Origin: an uncultured Collinsella sp.
GTDB lineage: Bacteria > Actinomycetota > Coriobacteriia > Coriobacteriales > Coriobacteriaceae
Assembly: GCA_900765115.1 (NCBI GenBank)
Contig: CAAFQK010000066.1
Coordinates: 1-20,425, forward strand
Direction: 5' to 3'
Length of the DNA stretch: 20,425 nucleotides
In this document: positions 8,132 to 16,009 of the stretch, one piece after another
Numbering within the stretch: the stretch's first letter is position 1
How the letters are laid out: every line of letters begins with the position of its first letter
Made by a program: the position numbers and the translations under genes
The notes under the pieces: generated by a model
Seen by the model: the letters and a program-made list of their open reading frames with translations, nothing else
Databases searched by the model: none
What the model was told of the DNA's origin: nothing

Positions 8132-9574
8132 ATGGACCAGACCGTACCCGCATACGCCGCCGAGGTGGCCGATTACGGGCGCAGCCGCGACCCCGAGCCG
8201 GGTGAGGGCGCGCTCGTTAAAAACGTGCGTCCCGAATCGCCCGCATGGGATGTGGGTATCGAGCCGGGCATGCGCGTGCTCACGGTCAACGGCGAGCAGC
8301 TGACCGATATGATCGTGTGGCTCTGGGAGGCAGATGACGACACCGTCGAGTTAGAGGTATACGATCCGCGCGACGGCACCGTCACCCCCGTCGAGCTTGA
8401 CCGCTTTCCTGGCGAGGACTGGGGTCTGGAGTTCGATGGCCCCATCTTCGACGGCATGCGTACCTGTGTAAACGCCTGCGTGTTCTGCTTTATGACCATG
8501 CTGCCAAAGGGCGGACGTTCCACGCTCTACATCCGCGACGATGACTACCGCCTGAGCTTTTTGCAGGGTAACTTTGTCACGCTCACGAACCTTTCCGACG
8601 ATGACGTGCAAAACGTCATCGATCGCAACATGAGCCCCATGAACGTGTCGGTCCACGCCGTGAGCCCCGACGTCCGCCGCCGTATGATGGGCCGCAACGC
8701 CCAGCGAGGCATGGATGTGCTCGAGGCCATCATGGCCGCCGGCATCGAGATTCACGCGCAGATCGTGTTGTGCCCCGGCATGAACGACGGCGAGGAGCTT
8801 GAAAAGACCCTGCGCTACTGCGAGGAGCATGAGCAGATCACCAGCCTGGGCATTGTACCGCTCGGTTTTACCAAGCATCAGAACCGTTTTAGCTGGTCCT
8901 ACAGCGACAAGCCCGAGCTCGCGCGCGAGACCATTGCCATGATCCGACCGTTCCAGGACCGCGCCTATGAGCGCTTTGGCCGCCACACCTTCCAGATGAG
9001 CGACGAGTTCTATCTGGACGCCGGCATCGATCCTCCCGAGGCAGACTTTTACGACGGTTACCCGCAGTACTACGACGGCATTGGCATGATCCGCTCATAT
9101 CTGGACGAGACCGACGACGTGCTGGCTACCGATGCCGAGCGACTGGCCCGCGTCCGCGAGGCCATCGCCGCCCGTGGCCAGCACCTGCTGTGCCTCTCGG
9201 GCGCCAGCGCGCGCGACACCGTGGCGCGCTTTGTGGAGTCGCCGCATGGTCTCGGCGGCACCGTCACAGCCATCAAGAACCGCTACTTTGGCGGCAACGT
9301 GGACGTGACCGGCCTCATCGTCGCGTGTGACATTCTGGAGCAGCTGCCCCAAGACCTGTCGGGGGTTATGCTCTTTGTGCCTAAGCTCATGTTCAACGCT
9401 GACGGCATGACGCTTGACGAGTATCATCGTGACGATTTACTCGCAAGCCTTACCGGTCGCGGCGCCGAGGTTCATGTGGTGTCGACCATGCCGCATGAGC
9501 TGCTCGATACCCTGGAGCACATCCTTGGCATTGTGCCCGCAGACTCTAACACTTCCACTGACCCTACCCATTAA
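8132..9574 (+). CDS. DUF512 family protein with PDZ-like and radical-SAM-type domains
   Basis: A conserved Gram-positive family of unknown function. Three parts are visible. An N-terminal PDZ-like region (about 20-85) contains VRPESPAWDVGIEPGMRVLTVNG. A radical-SAM-like centre has cysteines C112, C116 and C119 in C-V-N-A-C-V-F-C, matching CX3CX2C. A C-terminal DUF512 region includes GASARDTVARFV and VFVPKLMFNADG. These suggest a [4Fe-4S] enzyme, but substrate and reaction are not known to me. The start is ATG 8132, two bases after ispH; AAGGAG lies about 14 bases upstream, a long spacing. It sits directly before der, an association also found in other Gram-positive genomes, which hints at ribosome-, membrane- or lipid-related work without proving it. 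Confidence 0.88.
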   Translation: MDQTVPAYAAEVADYGRSRDPEPGEGALVKNVRPESPAWDVGIEPGMRVLTVNGEQLTDMIVWLWEADDDTVELEVYDPRDGTVTPVELDRFPGEDWGLEFDGPIFDGMRTCVNACVFCFMTMLPKGGRSTLYIRDDDYRLSFLQGNFVTLTNLSDDDVQNVIDRNMSPMNVSVHAVSPDVRRRMMGRNAQRGMDVLEAIMAAGIEIHAQIVLCPGMNDGEELEKTLRYCEEHEQITSLGIVPLGFTKHQNRFSWSYSDKPELARETIAMIRPFQDRAYERFGRHTFQMSDEFYLDAGIDPPEADFYDGYPQYYDGIGMIRSYLDETDDVLATDAERLARVREAIAARGQHLLCLSGASARDTVARFVESPHGLGGTVTAIKNRYFGGNVDVTGLIVACDILEQLPQDLSGVMLFVPKLMFNADGMTLDEYHRDDLLASLTGRGAEVHVVSTMPHELLDTLEHILGIVPADSNTSTDPTH

Positions 9575-9584
9575 AGGAGAGCAG

Positions 9585-10919
9585 ATGAAACCTATCGTCG
9601 CCGTCGTCGGACGCCCCAACGTGGGCAAGTCCACGCTCGTTAACCGCCTGGCCCAGACCTCGGACGCCATCGTCCACGAGTCCCGCGGCGTCACGCGCGA
9701 CCGCTCGTACCACACGGCCGATTGGAACGGCCGCGAGTTCACCATCGTCGACACGGGCGGCATCGAGCCGCTCAAGAGCGATGACGTCTTCGCCACGTCC
9801 ATTCGCGACCAGGCCCTCGCCGCCGCCGAGGAAGCCGCCGTCATCCTGTTTGTGGTCGACGGCCGCACCGGCGTCACCGAGGAGGACGAGTCGGTCGCTC
9901 GCATGCTCAAGCGCTGCGACAAGCCGGTCTTTCTGCTGGTGAACAAGCTCGACAATCCCGACCGCGAGAACGACAGCATCTGGGAGTTCTATTCGCTCGG
10001 CATCGGTGAGCCCACGCCGCTCTCGGCCCTGCATGGTCATGGCACGGGCGACCTGCTCGACGATATCGTGGCCCTGCTCCCCGAGGAAGAGGACGAGGTC
10101 GCCAATGAATTCCCTGACGCGCTGAACGTCGCTATCATCGGCCGCCCCAACGCCGGTAAGTCGTCGCTGTTCAACCGCATCCTGGGAGCCGACCGCTCCA
10201 TCGTGTCGAACATTGCCGGCACCACGCGCGACGCCATCGACACCGTCGTCGAGCGCAACGGCAAGCACTACCGCATGGTCGACACCGCGGGCATTCGCAA
10301 GAAGAGCACCGTGTACGAGAACATCGAGTACTACTCCATGGTCCGCGGCCTGCGTGCCATCGACCGCGCCGACGTGGCGCTGCTCGTCGTCGACGCCTCC
10401 GTAGGCGTCACCGAGCAGGACCAGAAGGTCATGGGCTTGGCCATCGAGCGCGGCTGCGCCATCGTGGTGCTGCTCAACAAGTGGGATCTGCTCGACGACG
10501 ACCGTAAGCGCGAGGCCTGCATGGAAACCATCGACCGCCGTCTGGGCGTCATGGCTCCCTGGGCCCAATACCTGCGCATCTCTGCCCTGACCGGCCGCAG
10601 CGTCGAGAAGATCTGGGCGATGGTCGATGCCGCCGAGAAGACGCGCTCGCAAAAGATCAGCACCTCGCGCCTCAACACGTTCCTCACCGACCTGCGCGAG
10701 TTCGGTCATACCGTGGTGGACGGCAAGCGCCGCCTGCGCATGCACTACGTGACCCAGACGGGCGTCAACCCGCCAACGTTCACGTTCTTCGTCAACCACA
10801 GCGACCTGGTCAATGACACCTACCAGCGTTACGTGGAGAACCGCATGCGCTCGACCTTCGACTTCGCCGGCACGCCCATTCGACTCTTCTTTAGGAAGAA
10901 GGAGCAAAAGGATGCTTAA
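9585..10919 (+). CDS. der: Ribosome biogenesis GTPase Der (EngA)
   Basis: Der is an essential GTPase with two G domains in tandem that helps mature the 50S subunit. G domain 1 has GRPNVGKS (9-16), a DTGG G3 motif and NKLD. G domain 2 has GRPNAGKS (from 186), DTAGIRKK and NKWD. A C-terminal KH-like domain (about 350-440) contains RLRMHYVTQTGVNPPTFTFFVN, the family signature split here by position only: its core is at about 385-405. The start is ATG 9585 with AAAGGAGA 5 bases upstream; a longer in-frame extension into the preceding gene is a frame artefact. The last 8 bases overlap plsY. Confidence 0.96.
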   Translation: MKPIVAVVGRPNVGKSTLVNRLAQTSDAIVHESRGVTRDRSYHTADWNGREFTIVDTGGIEPLKSDDVFATSIRDQALAAAEEAAVILFVVDGRTGVTEEDESVARMLKRCDKPVFLLVNKLDNPDRENDSIWEFYSLGIGEPTPLSALHGHGTGDLLDDIVALLPEEEDEVANEFPDALNVAIIGRPNAGKSSLFNRILGADRSIVSNIAGTTRDAIDTVVERNGKHYRMVDTAGIRKKSTVYENIEYYSMVRGLRAIDRADVALLVVDASVGVTEQDQKVMGLAIERGCAIVVLLNKWDLLDDDRKREACMETIDRRLGVMAPWAQYLRISALTGRSVEKIWAMVDAAEKTRSQKISTSRLNTFLTDLREFGHTVVDGKRRLRMHYVTQTGVNPPTFTFFVNHSDLVNDTYQRYVENRMRSTFDFAGTPIRLFFRKKEQKDA

Positions 10920-11595
10920 TCCGATTCTGCTGACCGCCATCTGCGCCGTGGCCTCGTTCTTTATCGGAGCGATTCCGTTTGGCCTGATCCTGGGCCGCGT
11001 GTTCAACCACACGGATATTCGCAAGGCGGGCTCCGGCAACATCGGCACCACCAACGCCCTGCGCGTGGCCGGCCCCAAGGTGGCCGCGCTCACGCTGCTG
11101 CTCGACTGCCTGAAGGGCGCCATCTGCGTCCTTATCGCGCGTCCGCTCATCGCGAGCGTGGGCTATGGCTTCCCTGTGAGCATCATGGCTCCCGGAGCCG
11201 CTGGCGACTGGATGCTCGGCGTCATTTGCCTGGCTGCCGTTTGGGGACACATCTTCTCGCCCTACCTCAACTTCCATGGCGGCAAGGGTATCGCCGTGGG
11301 CCTGGGCGTGATTCTTGCCTGGTGCTGGCCCATTGGTCTGTCGCTGCTGGGCATGTTTATCGTGGCCGTTGCCATCACCAAGTACGTGTCGGTGGGCTCG
11401 CTTGCCGCCGCCATCGGTCTTCCCATCGCTGCCTGCGCGGTCTTTCCGTACAGCAGCCTGGGCCTCAAGTTTTGCATGGCGATGATCGGCATCACCGTAG
11501 TATGGGCCCATCGCTCGAATATTCAAAAGCTCATGGCCGGTAAGGAGTCTAAGCTCTCGTTTACCAAACGCGTCACCGAGCCCGACGATAAGTAG
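10912..11595 (+). CDS. plsY: Acyl-phosphate:glycerol-3-phosphate acyltransferase PlsY
   Basis: PlsY is a polytopic membrane enzyme that transfers an acyl group from acyl-phosphate to glycerol-3-phosphate, the first step of phosphatidic acid synthesis. Motif 1, GSGNIGTTNALR, starts at residue 40. Motif 2, FHGGKGIAVGLG, is at about 119. A C-terminal WAHRSNIQKLMAGKE (about 198-212) matches the third conserved block. Multiple hydrophobic segments are evident over 227 aa. It overlaps the end of der, with AAGAAGGAG upstream of the ATG. The next gene, gpsA, makes its glycerol-3-phosphate substrate, and plsC upstream uses its product. plsX, which makes acyl-phosphate, is not in the window. Confidence 0.95.
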   Translation: MLNPILLTAICAVASFFIGAIPFGLILGRVFNHTDIRKAGSGNIGTTNALRVAGPKVAALTLLLDCLKGAICVLIARPLIASVGYGFPVSIMAPGAAGDWMLGVICLAAVWGHIFSPYLNFHGGKGIAVGLGVILAWCWPIGLSLLGMFIVAVAITKYVSVGSLAAAIGLPIAACAVFPYSSLGLKFCMAMIGITVVWAHRSNIQKLMAGKESKLSFTKRVTEPDDK

Positions 11596-11604
11596 GAGAG
11601 AGTC

Positions 11605-12612
11605 ATGAATGTTGCGCTGATTGGCTCCGGCTCCTGGGGAACCGCCGTCGCCGGCCTTGCCGCCGCGCGAGCCGAGCGCGTGACCATGTGGGCCCATAGC
11701 GAGCAGACGGCCGACGGCATCAACGGCGAGCACCGCAACCCGCGCTATCTGGTGGACTACGTGCTGCCGGAAAACGTTGTCGCCACGACGGACCTGTCCC
11801 AGGCGCTCGACGGCGCCGAGGCCATCATCTTTGCCGTGCCTTCGACGCACCTGCGCGACGTCTGCCACCAGGCGGCGCCGTTCATCGCCGCCGACACCCC
11901 GGTACTCTGCCTCACCAAGGGTATCGAGCCCGAGTCCGGCCTGCTCATGAGCGAGGTCATCGCCAGCGAGATCGGCAACGAGACGCGCGTGGCGGCGCTC
12001 TCGGGCCCCAACCATGCCGAGGAGATCTGCCGCGGTGGGCTTTCGGCCGCCGTCATCGCCAGTAAAGACCAGCAGGTGGGGGAGACCTTTAAGGAGCTGC
12101 TGCTTTCCACGGCCTTCCGCATCTACCTGTCGCAGGACATGACTGGCGTCGAGGTCTGCGGCGCCATGAAAAACGTCATCGCTATCGTATGCGGCATCTC
12201 TGCCGGCTCGGGTGCGGGCGATAACACGCTCGCCCTCATCATGACACGCGGTCTGGCCGAGATCAGCCGCCTGGTGCACGCCCGCGGCGGCCAGGCCATG
12301 ACCTGCATGGGGCTTGCCGGCATGGGCGACCTTATCGCCACCTGCACTTCGGAGCATTCGCGCAACCGCACCTTCGGCTTCGAGTTTGCCCACGGCGTTT
12401 CGCTCGACGAGTACCAGGCGCGCACGCATATGGTGGTCGAAGGTGCCGTCGCGGCACGAAGCGTCAGCGAGCTCGCCCGTTCACTGGGCGTAGACATTCC
12501 GCTCACCTTTGCCGTGGAGCAAACGCTCTACAACGGTGTTACTTTGGATAGGGCGCTCGAGATTCTCACCGATCGCGTCCCCTCTCAAGAGTTCTACGGA
12601 CTCGCCGACTAG
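11605..12612 (+). CDS. gpsA: NAD(P)+-dependent glycerol-3-phosphate dehydrogenase
   Basis: GpsA reduces dihydroxyacetone phosphate to glycerol-3-phosphate for phospholipid synthesis. The N-terminal Rossmann motif GSGSWGTAVA is at 7-16. The family pattern AVPSTHLRDV is at about 75-84, LTKGIE at about 108 and LSGPNHAEEI at about 131. The catalytic lysine K189 lies in GVEVCGAMKNVIAI. GLAGMGDLIATCTSEHSRNRTFG (about 233-255) is the C-terminal signature. Length 335 aa is normal. TAGGAGAGAG precedes the ATG. It follows plsY by 9 bases, so the enzyme and its consumer are co-transcribed. Confidence 0.96.
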   Translation: MNVALIGSGSWGTAVAGLAAARAERVTMWAHSEQTADGINGEHRNPRYLVDYVLPENVVATTDLSQALDGAEAIIFAVPSTHLRDVCHQAAPFIAADTPVLCLTKGIEPESGLLMSEVIASEIGNETRVAALSGPNHAEEICRGGLSAAVIASKDQQVGETFKELLLSTAFRIYLSQDMTGVEVCGAMKNVIAIVCGISAGSGAGDNTLALIMTRGLAEISRLVHARGGQAMTCMGLAGMGDLIATCTSEHSRNRTFGFEFAHGVSLDEYQARTHMVVEGAVAARSVSELARSLGVDIPLTFAVEQTLYNGVTLDRALEILTDRVPSQEFYGLAD

Positions 12613-12630
12613 CGCAGAAAGGCTACTACC

Positions 12631-13302
12631 ATGGGTTCCATCAAAATCGCTCCATCCGTCCTCTCGGCCGACATGGCCAACCTCAAGGGCGAGCTCGACA
12701 AGATCGCCGGTGCCGACTACGTGCACTTCGACGTCATGGACGGTCACTTTACCGGCAACCTGACCTTTGGCGTCGATATCCTCAAGGCCGTCAAGCGCTC
12801 CACCGATGTGCCGGTCGACGCGCACCTGATGGTGTCGAACCCCGACGAGACGGTCGATTGGTACGCCGACGCCGGTGCCGACATGATCACCGTGCACTAC
12901 GAGGCCTCCACGCACCTGCACCGCACGCTCACCCATCTGCAGCAACGCGGTGTCAAGGCCGGCGTGGTGCTCAACCCCGCCACCCCCGTGTGCGTACTCG
13001 AGAGCATCATCGACGTCGTCGATATGGTGTTGCTGATGAGCGTGAACCCTGGCTTTGGCGGCCAGAGCTTTATCCCGGGCACGCTGCCCAAGCTTCACGA
13101 GCTTACGGCCATGTGCGAGCGCCACGGCGTGTCGCCCCTGATCGAGGTCGATGGCGGTATCTCTTCCAAGAACATCGCCGAGGTCGTCAAGGCTGGCGCC
13201 AACGTACTCGTTGCCGGCTCCGCCGTATTTAAGTCCGAAGATCCCGCCGCCGAGGTTGCGCTGCTGCAGAAGCTGGGCAATGAGGCCGCACAGGAGGCAT
13301 AA
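12631..13302 (+). CDS. rpe: Ribulose-phosphate 3-epimerase
   Basis: A TIM-barrel metalloenzyme interconverting ribulose-5-phosphate and xylulose-5-phosphate in the pentose phosphate pathway. Visible family motifs are IAPSVLSADMANL (6-18), VHFDVMDGHF (31-40, with metal and catalytic residues H32 and D34), the HLMV strand with the third metal ligand (about 66), MSVNPGFGGQSFIP (about 136-149) and IEVDGGIS (about 171-178, second catalytic Asp). Length 223 aa is normal. The start follows AGAAAGG. The cysteine desulfurase gene begins 6 bases after its stop. Confidence 0.96.
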   Translation: MGSIKIAPSVLSADMANLKGELDKIAGADYVHFDVMDGHFTGNLTFGVDILKAVKRSTDVPVDAHLMVSNPDETVDWYADAGADMITVHYEASTHLHRTLTHLQQRGVKAGVVLNPATPVCVLESIIDVVDMVLLMSVNPGFGGQSFIPGTLPKLHELTAMCERHGVSPLIEVDGGISSKNIAEVVKAGANVLVAGSAVFKSEDPAAEVALLQKLGNEAAQEA

Positions 13303-13308
13303 ACCCTT

Positions 13309-14487
13309 ATGACCGCAGGTCAAAACCGCATACCCGTGAATCTTGACTATGCCGCCTCGACGCCCATGCGCGCCGAGGCGCTCCTTGCGCAGCGCGAATA
13401 TGACGACAGCGAGCTCGCCGGCGTCAACCCCAACTCGCTGCATTCGCTCGGCCGCAAGGCCGCCGCGCGCCTGGAGGTGGCACGTCGCGAGATTGCCCGC
13501 AGCTTTGGCGCGCGCGTTCGCCCGTCCGAGATCATCCTTACCAACGGCGGCACCGAGGCCAACCAGCTGGCGCTGCTCGGTCTTGCCGAGGGCGCTCGTC
13601 AGCGCGATCGAAAGCGCGATCGTGTCATCGTTTCGGCCATCGAGCACGATTCGATTCTGGACAACCTGCCATTGCTGCGCGCCGCCGGCTTTACCGTCGA
13701 CCTGGTGCAGCCCTGCCGCGCGGGCTACATAGAGCCTGCCACGCTTGTCGAGCTGCTCGGCGACAACGTGGCGCTCGTGAGCATTATGGTCGCCAACAAC
13801 GAGACCGGCGTGGTGCAGCCCATTCGCGAGCTGGCCGCCGCCGCACATGCTGCCGGCGCTTTGTTTCATACCGATGCCATCCAGGGCTACTTGCATATTC
13901 CGCTCGATGTCACCGAGCTGGGCGTCGATGCCATGACCGTTGCCGCGCACAAGATCGGCGGCCCCGTGGCATCCGGCGCGCTCTACCTTAAGAGCCGCAC
14001 GCCGCTGCGTCCTCGCATCTTTGGTGGTGGGCAGGAAGCCGGCCGTCGCGCCGGTACGCAGGATCTGCGCACGCAGCTGGCTTTTGCCGCTGCCGCTTCC
14101 GTGTTGCTGCCGAATGTGGGCCAGGAGCGTGCGACGCTGCAGGCCCTGTCCGACAAGCTCTACGCCACGCTTACGGCCCATCCTCGCATTCACGCCACGA
14201 TGGGCGACTACGCGCAGGCCGATCGTCTGCCGGGTATGGTTTCGATCTACGTCGACGGCATGGACTCCGAGGAGCTCATCATCAAGCTCGATGCCGCCGG
14301 TTTTGAGGTTTCGGCTGGATCGGCTTGCTCGAGCGGCAGCATGGACCCGAGCCACGTGCTCAGCGCCATGGGCATCGGCCGCGAGCAGGCTCTCGGCGCC
14401 CTTCGCATCTCGTTCGATGACCGCGTGAATCCGGACGATCTGGACGAGTTTGCCCAGACGCTGCTCTCGATCGTAGGCGCCGCATGA
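13309..14487 (+). CDS. Cysteine desulfurase, NifS/IscS family
   Basis: A PLP enzyme that takes sulfur from cysteine for Fe-S clusters or tRNA thiolation. The PLP lysine is K215 in AHKIGGP. The N-terminal LDYAASTPMR and NGGTEANQLAL match the family. The sulfur-accepting cysteine is C340 in SAGSACSSGSMDPSHVL. The short cysteine loop with CSSG indicates the IscS/NifS group rather than SufS. Length 392 aa is typical. GGAGG lies before the ATG, inside the end of rpe. No scaffold (IscU, SufBCD) or mnmA gene is adjacent, so the sulfur destination is undetermined; IspH and the radical-SAM protein in the same run are Fe-S enzymes that could benefit. Confidence 0.93.
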   Translation: MTAGQNRIPVNLDYAASTPMRAEALLAQREYDDSELAGVNPNSLHSLGRKAAARLEVARREIARSFGARVRPSEIILTNGGTEANQLALLGLAEGARQRDRKRDRVIVSAIEHDSILDNLPLLRAAGFTVDLVQPCRAGYIEPATLVELLGDNVALVSIMVANNETGVVQPIRELAAAAHAAGALFHTDAIQGYLHIPLDVTELGVDAMTVAAHKIGGPVASGALYLKSRTPLRPRIFGGGQEAGRRAGTQDLRTQLAFAAAASVLLPNVGQERATLQALSDKLYATLTAHPRIHATMGDYAQADRLPGMVSIYVDGMDSEELIIKLDAAGFEVSAGSACSSGSMDPSHVLSAMGIGREQALGALRISFDDRVNPDDLDEFAQTLLSIVGAA

Positions 14488-15293
14488 TCGTCGCCGAGCT
14501 TGAGCGCGCGCTGCTGGCACGCTATCCCAAGACTGATGCCGAGAGTTGGGACCATGTAGGACTCTCCGTCGGCGACCCTGCCGCGCAGATTACCGGCCTT
14601 GCCTGCGCGCTCGATGCGACCGAAGCTAATGTTCGCCGCGCCCAAGAAGCCGGCGCCAACGTGCTGCTGACGCATCATCCCATATACATCAAGGCGCCCG
14701 AGGCCTTTTGTCCGGCGGATGCTGCACGCCCCCAATGCAGTGCGGCGCTCTACGAGGCAGCGCGTTGCGGCGTGAGCATTATCTCGCTCCACACCAACCT
14801 GGACCGCTCGCACGAAGCCCGTGTCTGCCTGAGTGAGCTGCTGGGTGCCGCACCCGTGAGCTCACTGGAGCACGTGGACGACCCCGAAGCCACCGGCCTG
14901 GGCGCACTTGCAACGCTCAACGACCCGTGCACGCTGCGCGATCTTGCCACCCGTGCTGCCACGGCCTTCGGCAGCGACCCGCGCGTATGGGGTGAAGCCG
15001 AGCACCCGTGCCGAACCGTCGCCATTTTGGGCGGCTCCCTGGGCGACTTTGGAGAGCTCGCCATCGCCGCAGGCGCAGATGTTGTCGTGACGGGCGAGGC
15101 AGGCTACCACGTGGCGCAAGACCTTACCTTGCGCGGGCTGCCGGTGATCTTGCTCGGCCACGACCGCTCCGAGGAGCCGTTCGTTGATATATTGATGAAC
15201 TCTGCAGTTGACGCCGGGGTCGACCCCCGTCATGCGATTAAAATACTGAACCCTTGCCAATGGTGGACTGTGACAAAAGGAGAGAACTTATGA
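14484..15293 (+). CDS. Nif3-like dinuclear metal centre protein
   Basis: A member of the Nif3/YqfO/YbgI family, often labelled GTP cyclohydrolase 1 type 2, whose true role is unsettled. The likely metal ligands are present: H64 and H65 in THHPIYIK, D107 in HTNLDRSHEA, and H226 with E230 in GHDRSEEP. The N-terminal SWDHVGLSVGDP and the later GEAGYHVAQDL are family patterns. Length 269 aa corresponds to the short form without the central insertion. The start overlaps the desulfurase stop (ATGA) and its own stop overlaps the next start (ATGA), so three genes are tightly coupled. Nif3 next to a COG1579-type zinc-ribbon gene also occurs in mycobacteria. Confidence 0.9.
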   Translation: MIVAELERALLARYPKTDAESWDHVGLSVGDPAAQITGLACALDATEANVRRAQEAGANVLLTHHPIYIKAPEAFCPADAARPQCSAALYEAARCGVSIISLHTNLDRSHEARVCLSELLGAAPVSSLEHVDDPEATGLGALATLNDPCTLRDLATRAATAFGSDPRVWGEAEHPCRTVAILGGSLGDFGELAIAAGADVVVTGEAGYHVAQDLTLRGLPVILLGHDRSEEPFVDILMNSAVDAGVDPRHAIKILNPCQWWTVTKGENL

Positions 15294-16009
15294 GCGCCGG
15301 CGCTACGCTACTCAAGCTGCAACAGATCGATTTGGAGCTCGCCCGCAACAAGAGCGAACTTGCCAATATGCCGGAGCTCAAGGAGCTCGCTTCCAAGCGA
15401 AAGACCTATGTGAAGCTTAAGTCCGAGATGACCAAGCTCTACGCCCAGCGCAAGGATCTGGACATTGAGCTCGACGATCTCAACACCACCGAGATTCAGA
15501 CCAACAACGCCATCGAGGCTGCCAAGAAGCGCCACGTCGATGGCTCTGACTACCGTGAGGTTCAGGACCTGGAGAACGAGCTTGCCACCCTGGCAAAGCG
15601 TCTGGACAAGATCGAGCACACCCGCAAGGGTGTCGTTTTCGCCCATAAAGAAGCGCTCGACCGCGAGGCTCGCGCTCAGGCCATCATCGCCAAATTCGAG
15701 GAGGGTGTGAAGGCCGATACCAAGGCCGCTCGTGCCAAGGCTGCCGATCTCCAGGCCCAGATTGACGCCGCTACCAAGGAGCGCACCGCGCTGGCTGCCA
15801 CGCTGCCCGCCGATGTGCTCACCGATTACGAGCGCCTGCTCAAGCAGTTCCGCGGCCTGGCCGTCGAGACCATTCAGGGCAACATCCCCTCGGTCTGCCA
15901 TACCGCGCTGCAGGCATCGTCCATGAGCGACCTCAACCACGACGGTAGTGAGATTACGCACTGCCCGTATTGCCACCGCCTGCTCGTGCTCCCCAGCAAG
16001 GAAGCTTAA
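15290..16009 (+). CDS. Coiled-coil protein with C-terminal zinc ribbon (COG1579-like)
   Basis: A conserved family of unknown molecular function with a long helical hairpin and a zinc ribbon at the end. Residues about 1-180 are rich in Leu, Glu, Lys and Ala and read as coiled coil. The C-terminal part has GNIPSVCHTALQ and, 20-odd residues on, HCPYCHRLLVL. The usual C4 ribbon has two CxxC pairs; here the second pair is intact (C225, C228), while the first shows only C203, followed by His, with Pro where the first Cys is expected. AAAGGAGAGAAC precedes ATG 15290, which overlaps the Nif3 stop; an upstream in-frame ATG at 15254 lacks this spacing. coaBC starts immediately after its stop. Confidence 0.85.
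   Translation: MSAGATLLKLQQIDLELARNKSELANMPELKELASKRKTYVKLKSEMTKLYAQRKDLDIELDDLNTTEIQTNNAIEAAKKRHVDGSDYREVQDLENELATLAKRLDKIEHTRKGVVFAHKEALDREARAQAIIAKFEEGVKADTKAARAKAADLQAQIDAATKERTALAATLPADVLTDYERLLKQFRGLAVETIQGNIPSVCHTALQASSMSDLNHDGSEITHCPYCHRLLVLPSKEA

Noticed and set aside
9414..9584. Longer N-terminus for Der
   Set aside because: The extension overlaps the preceding gene in another frame, while ATG 9585 has AAAGGAGA at ideal spacing and begins exactly at the conserved GTPase core.
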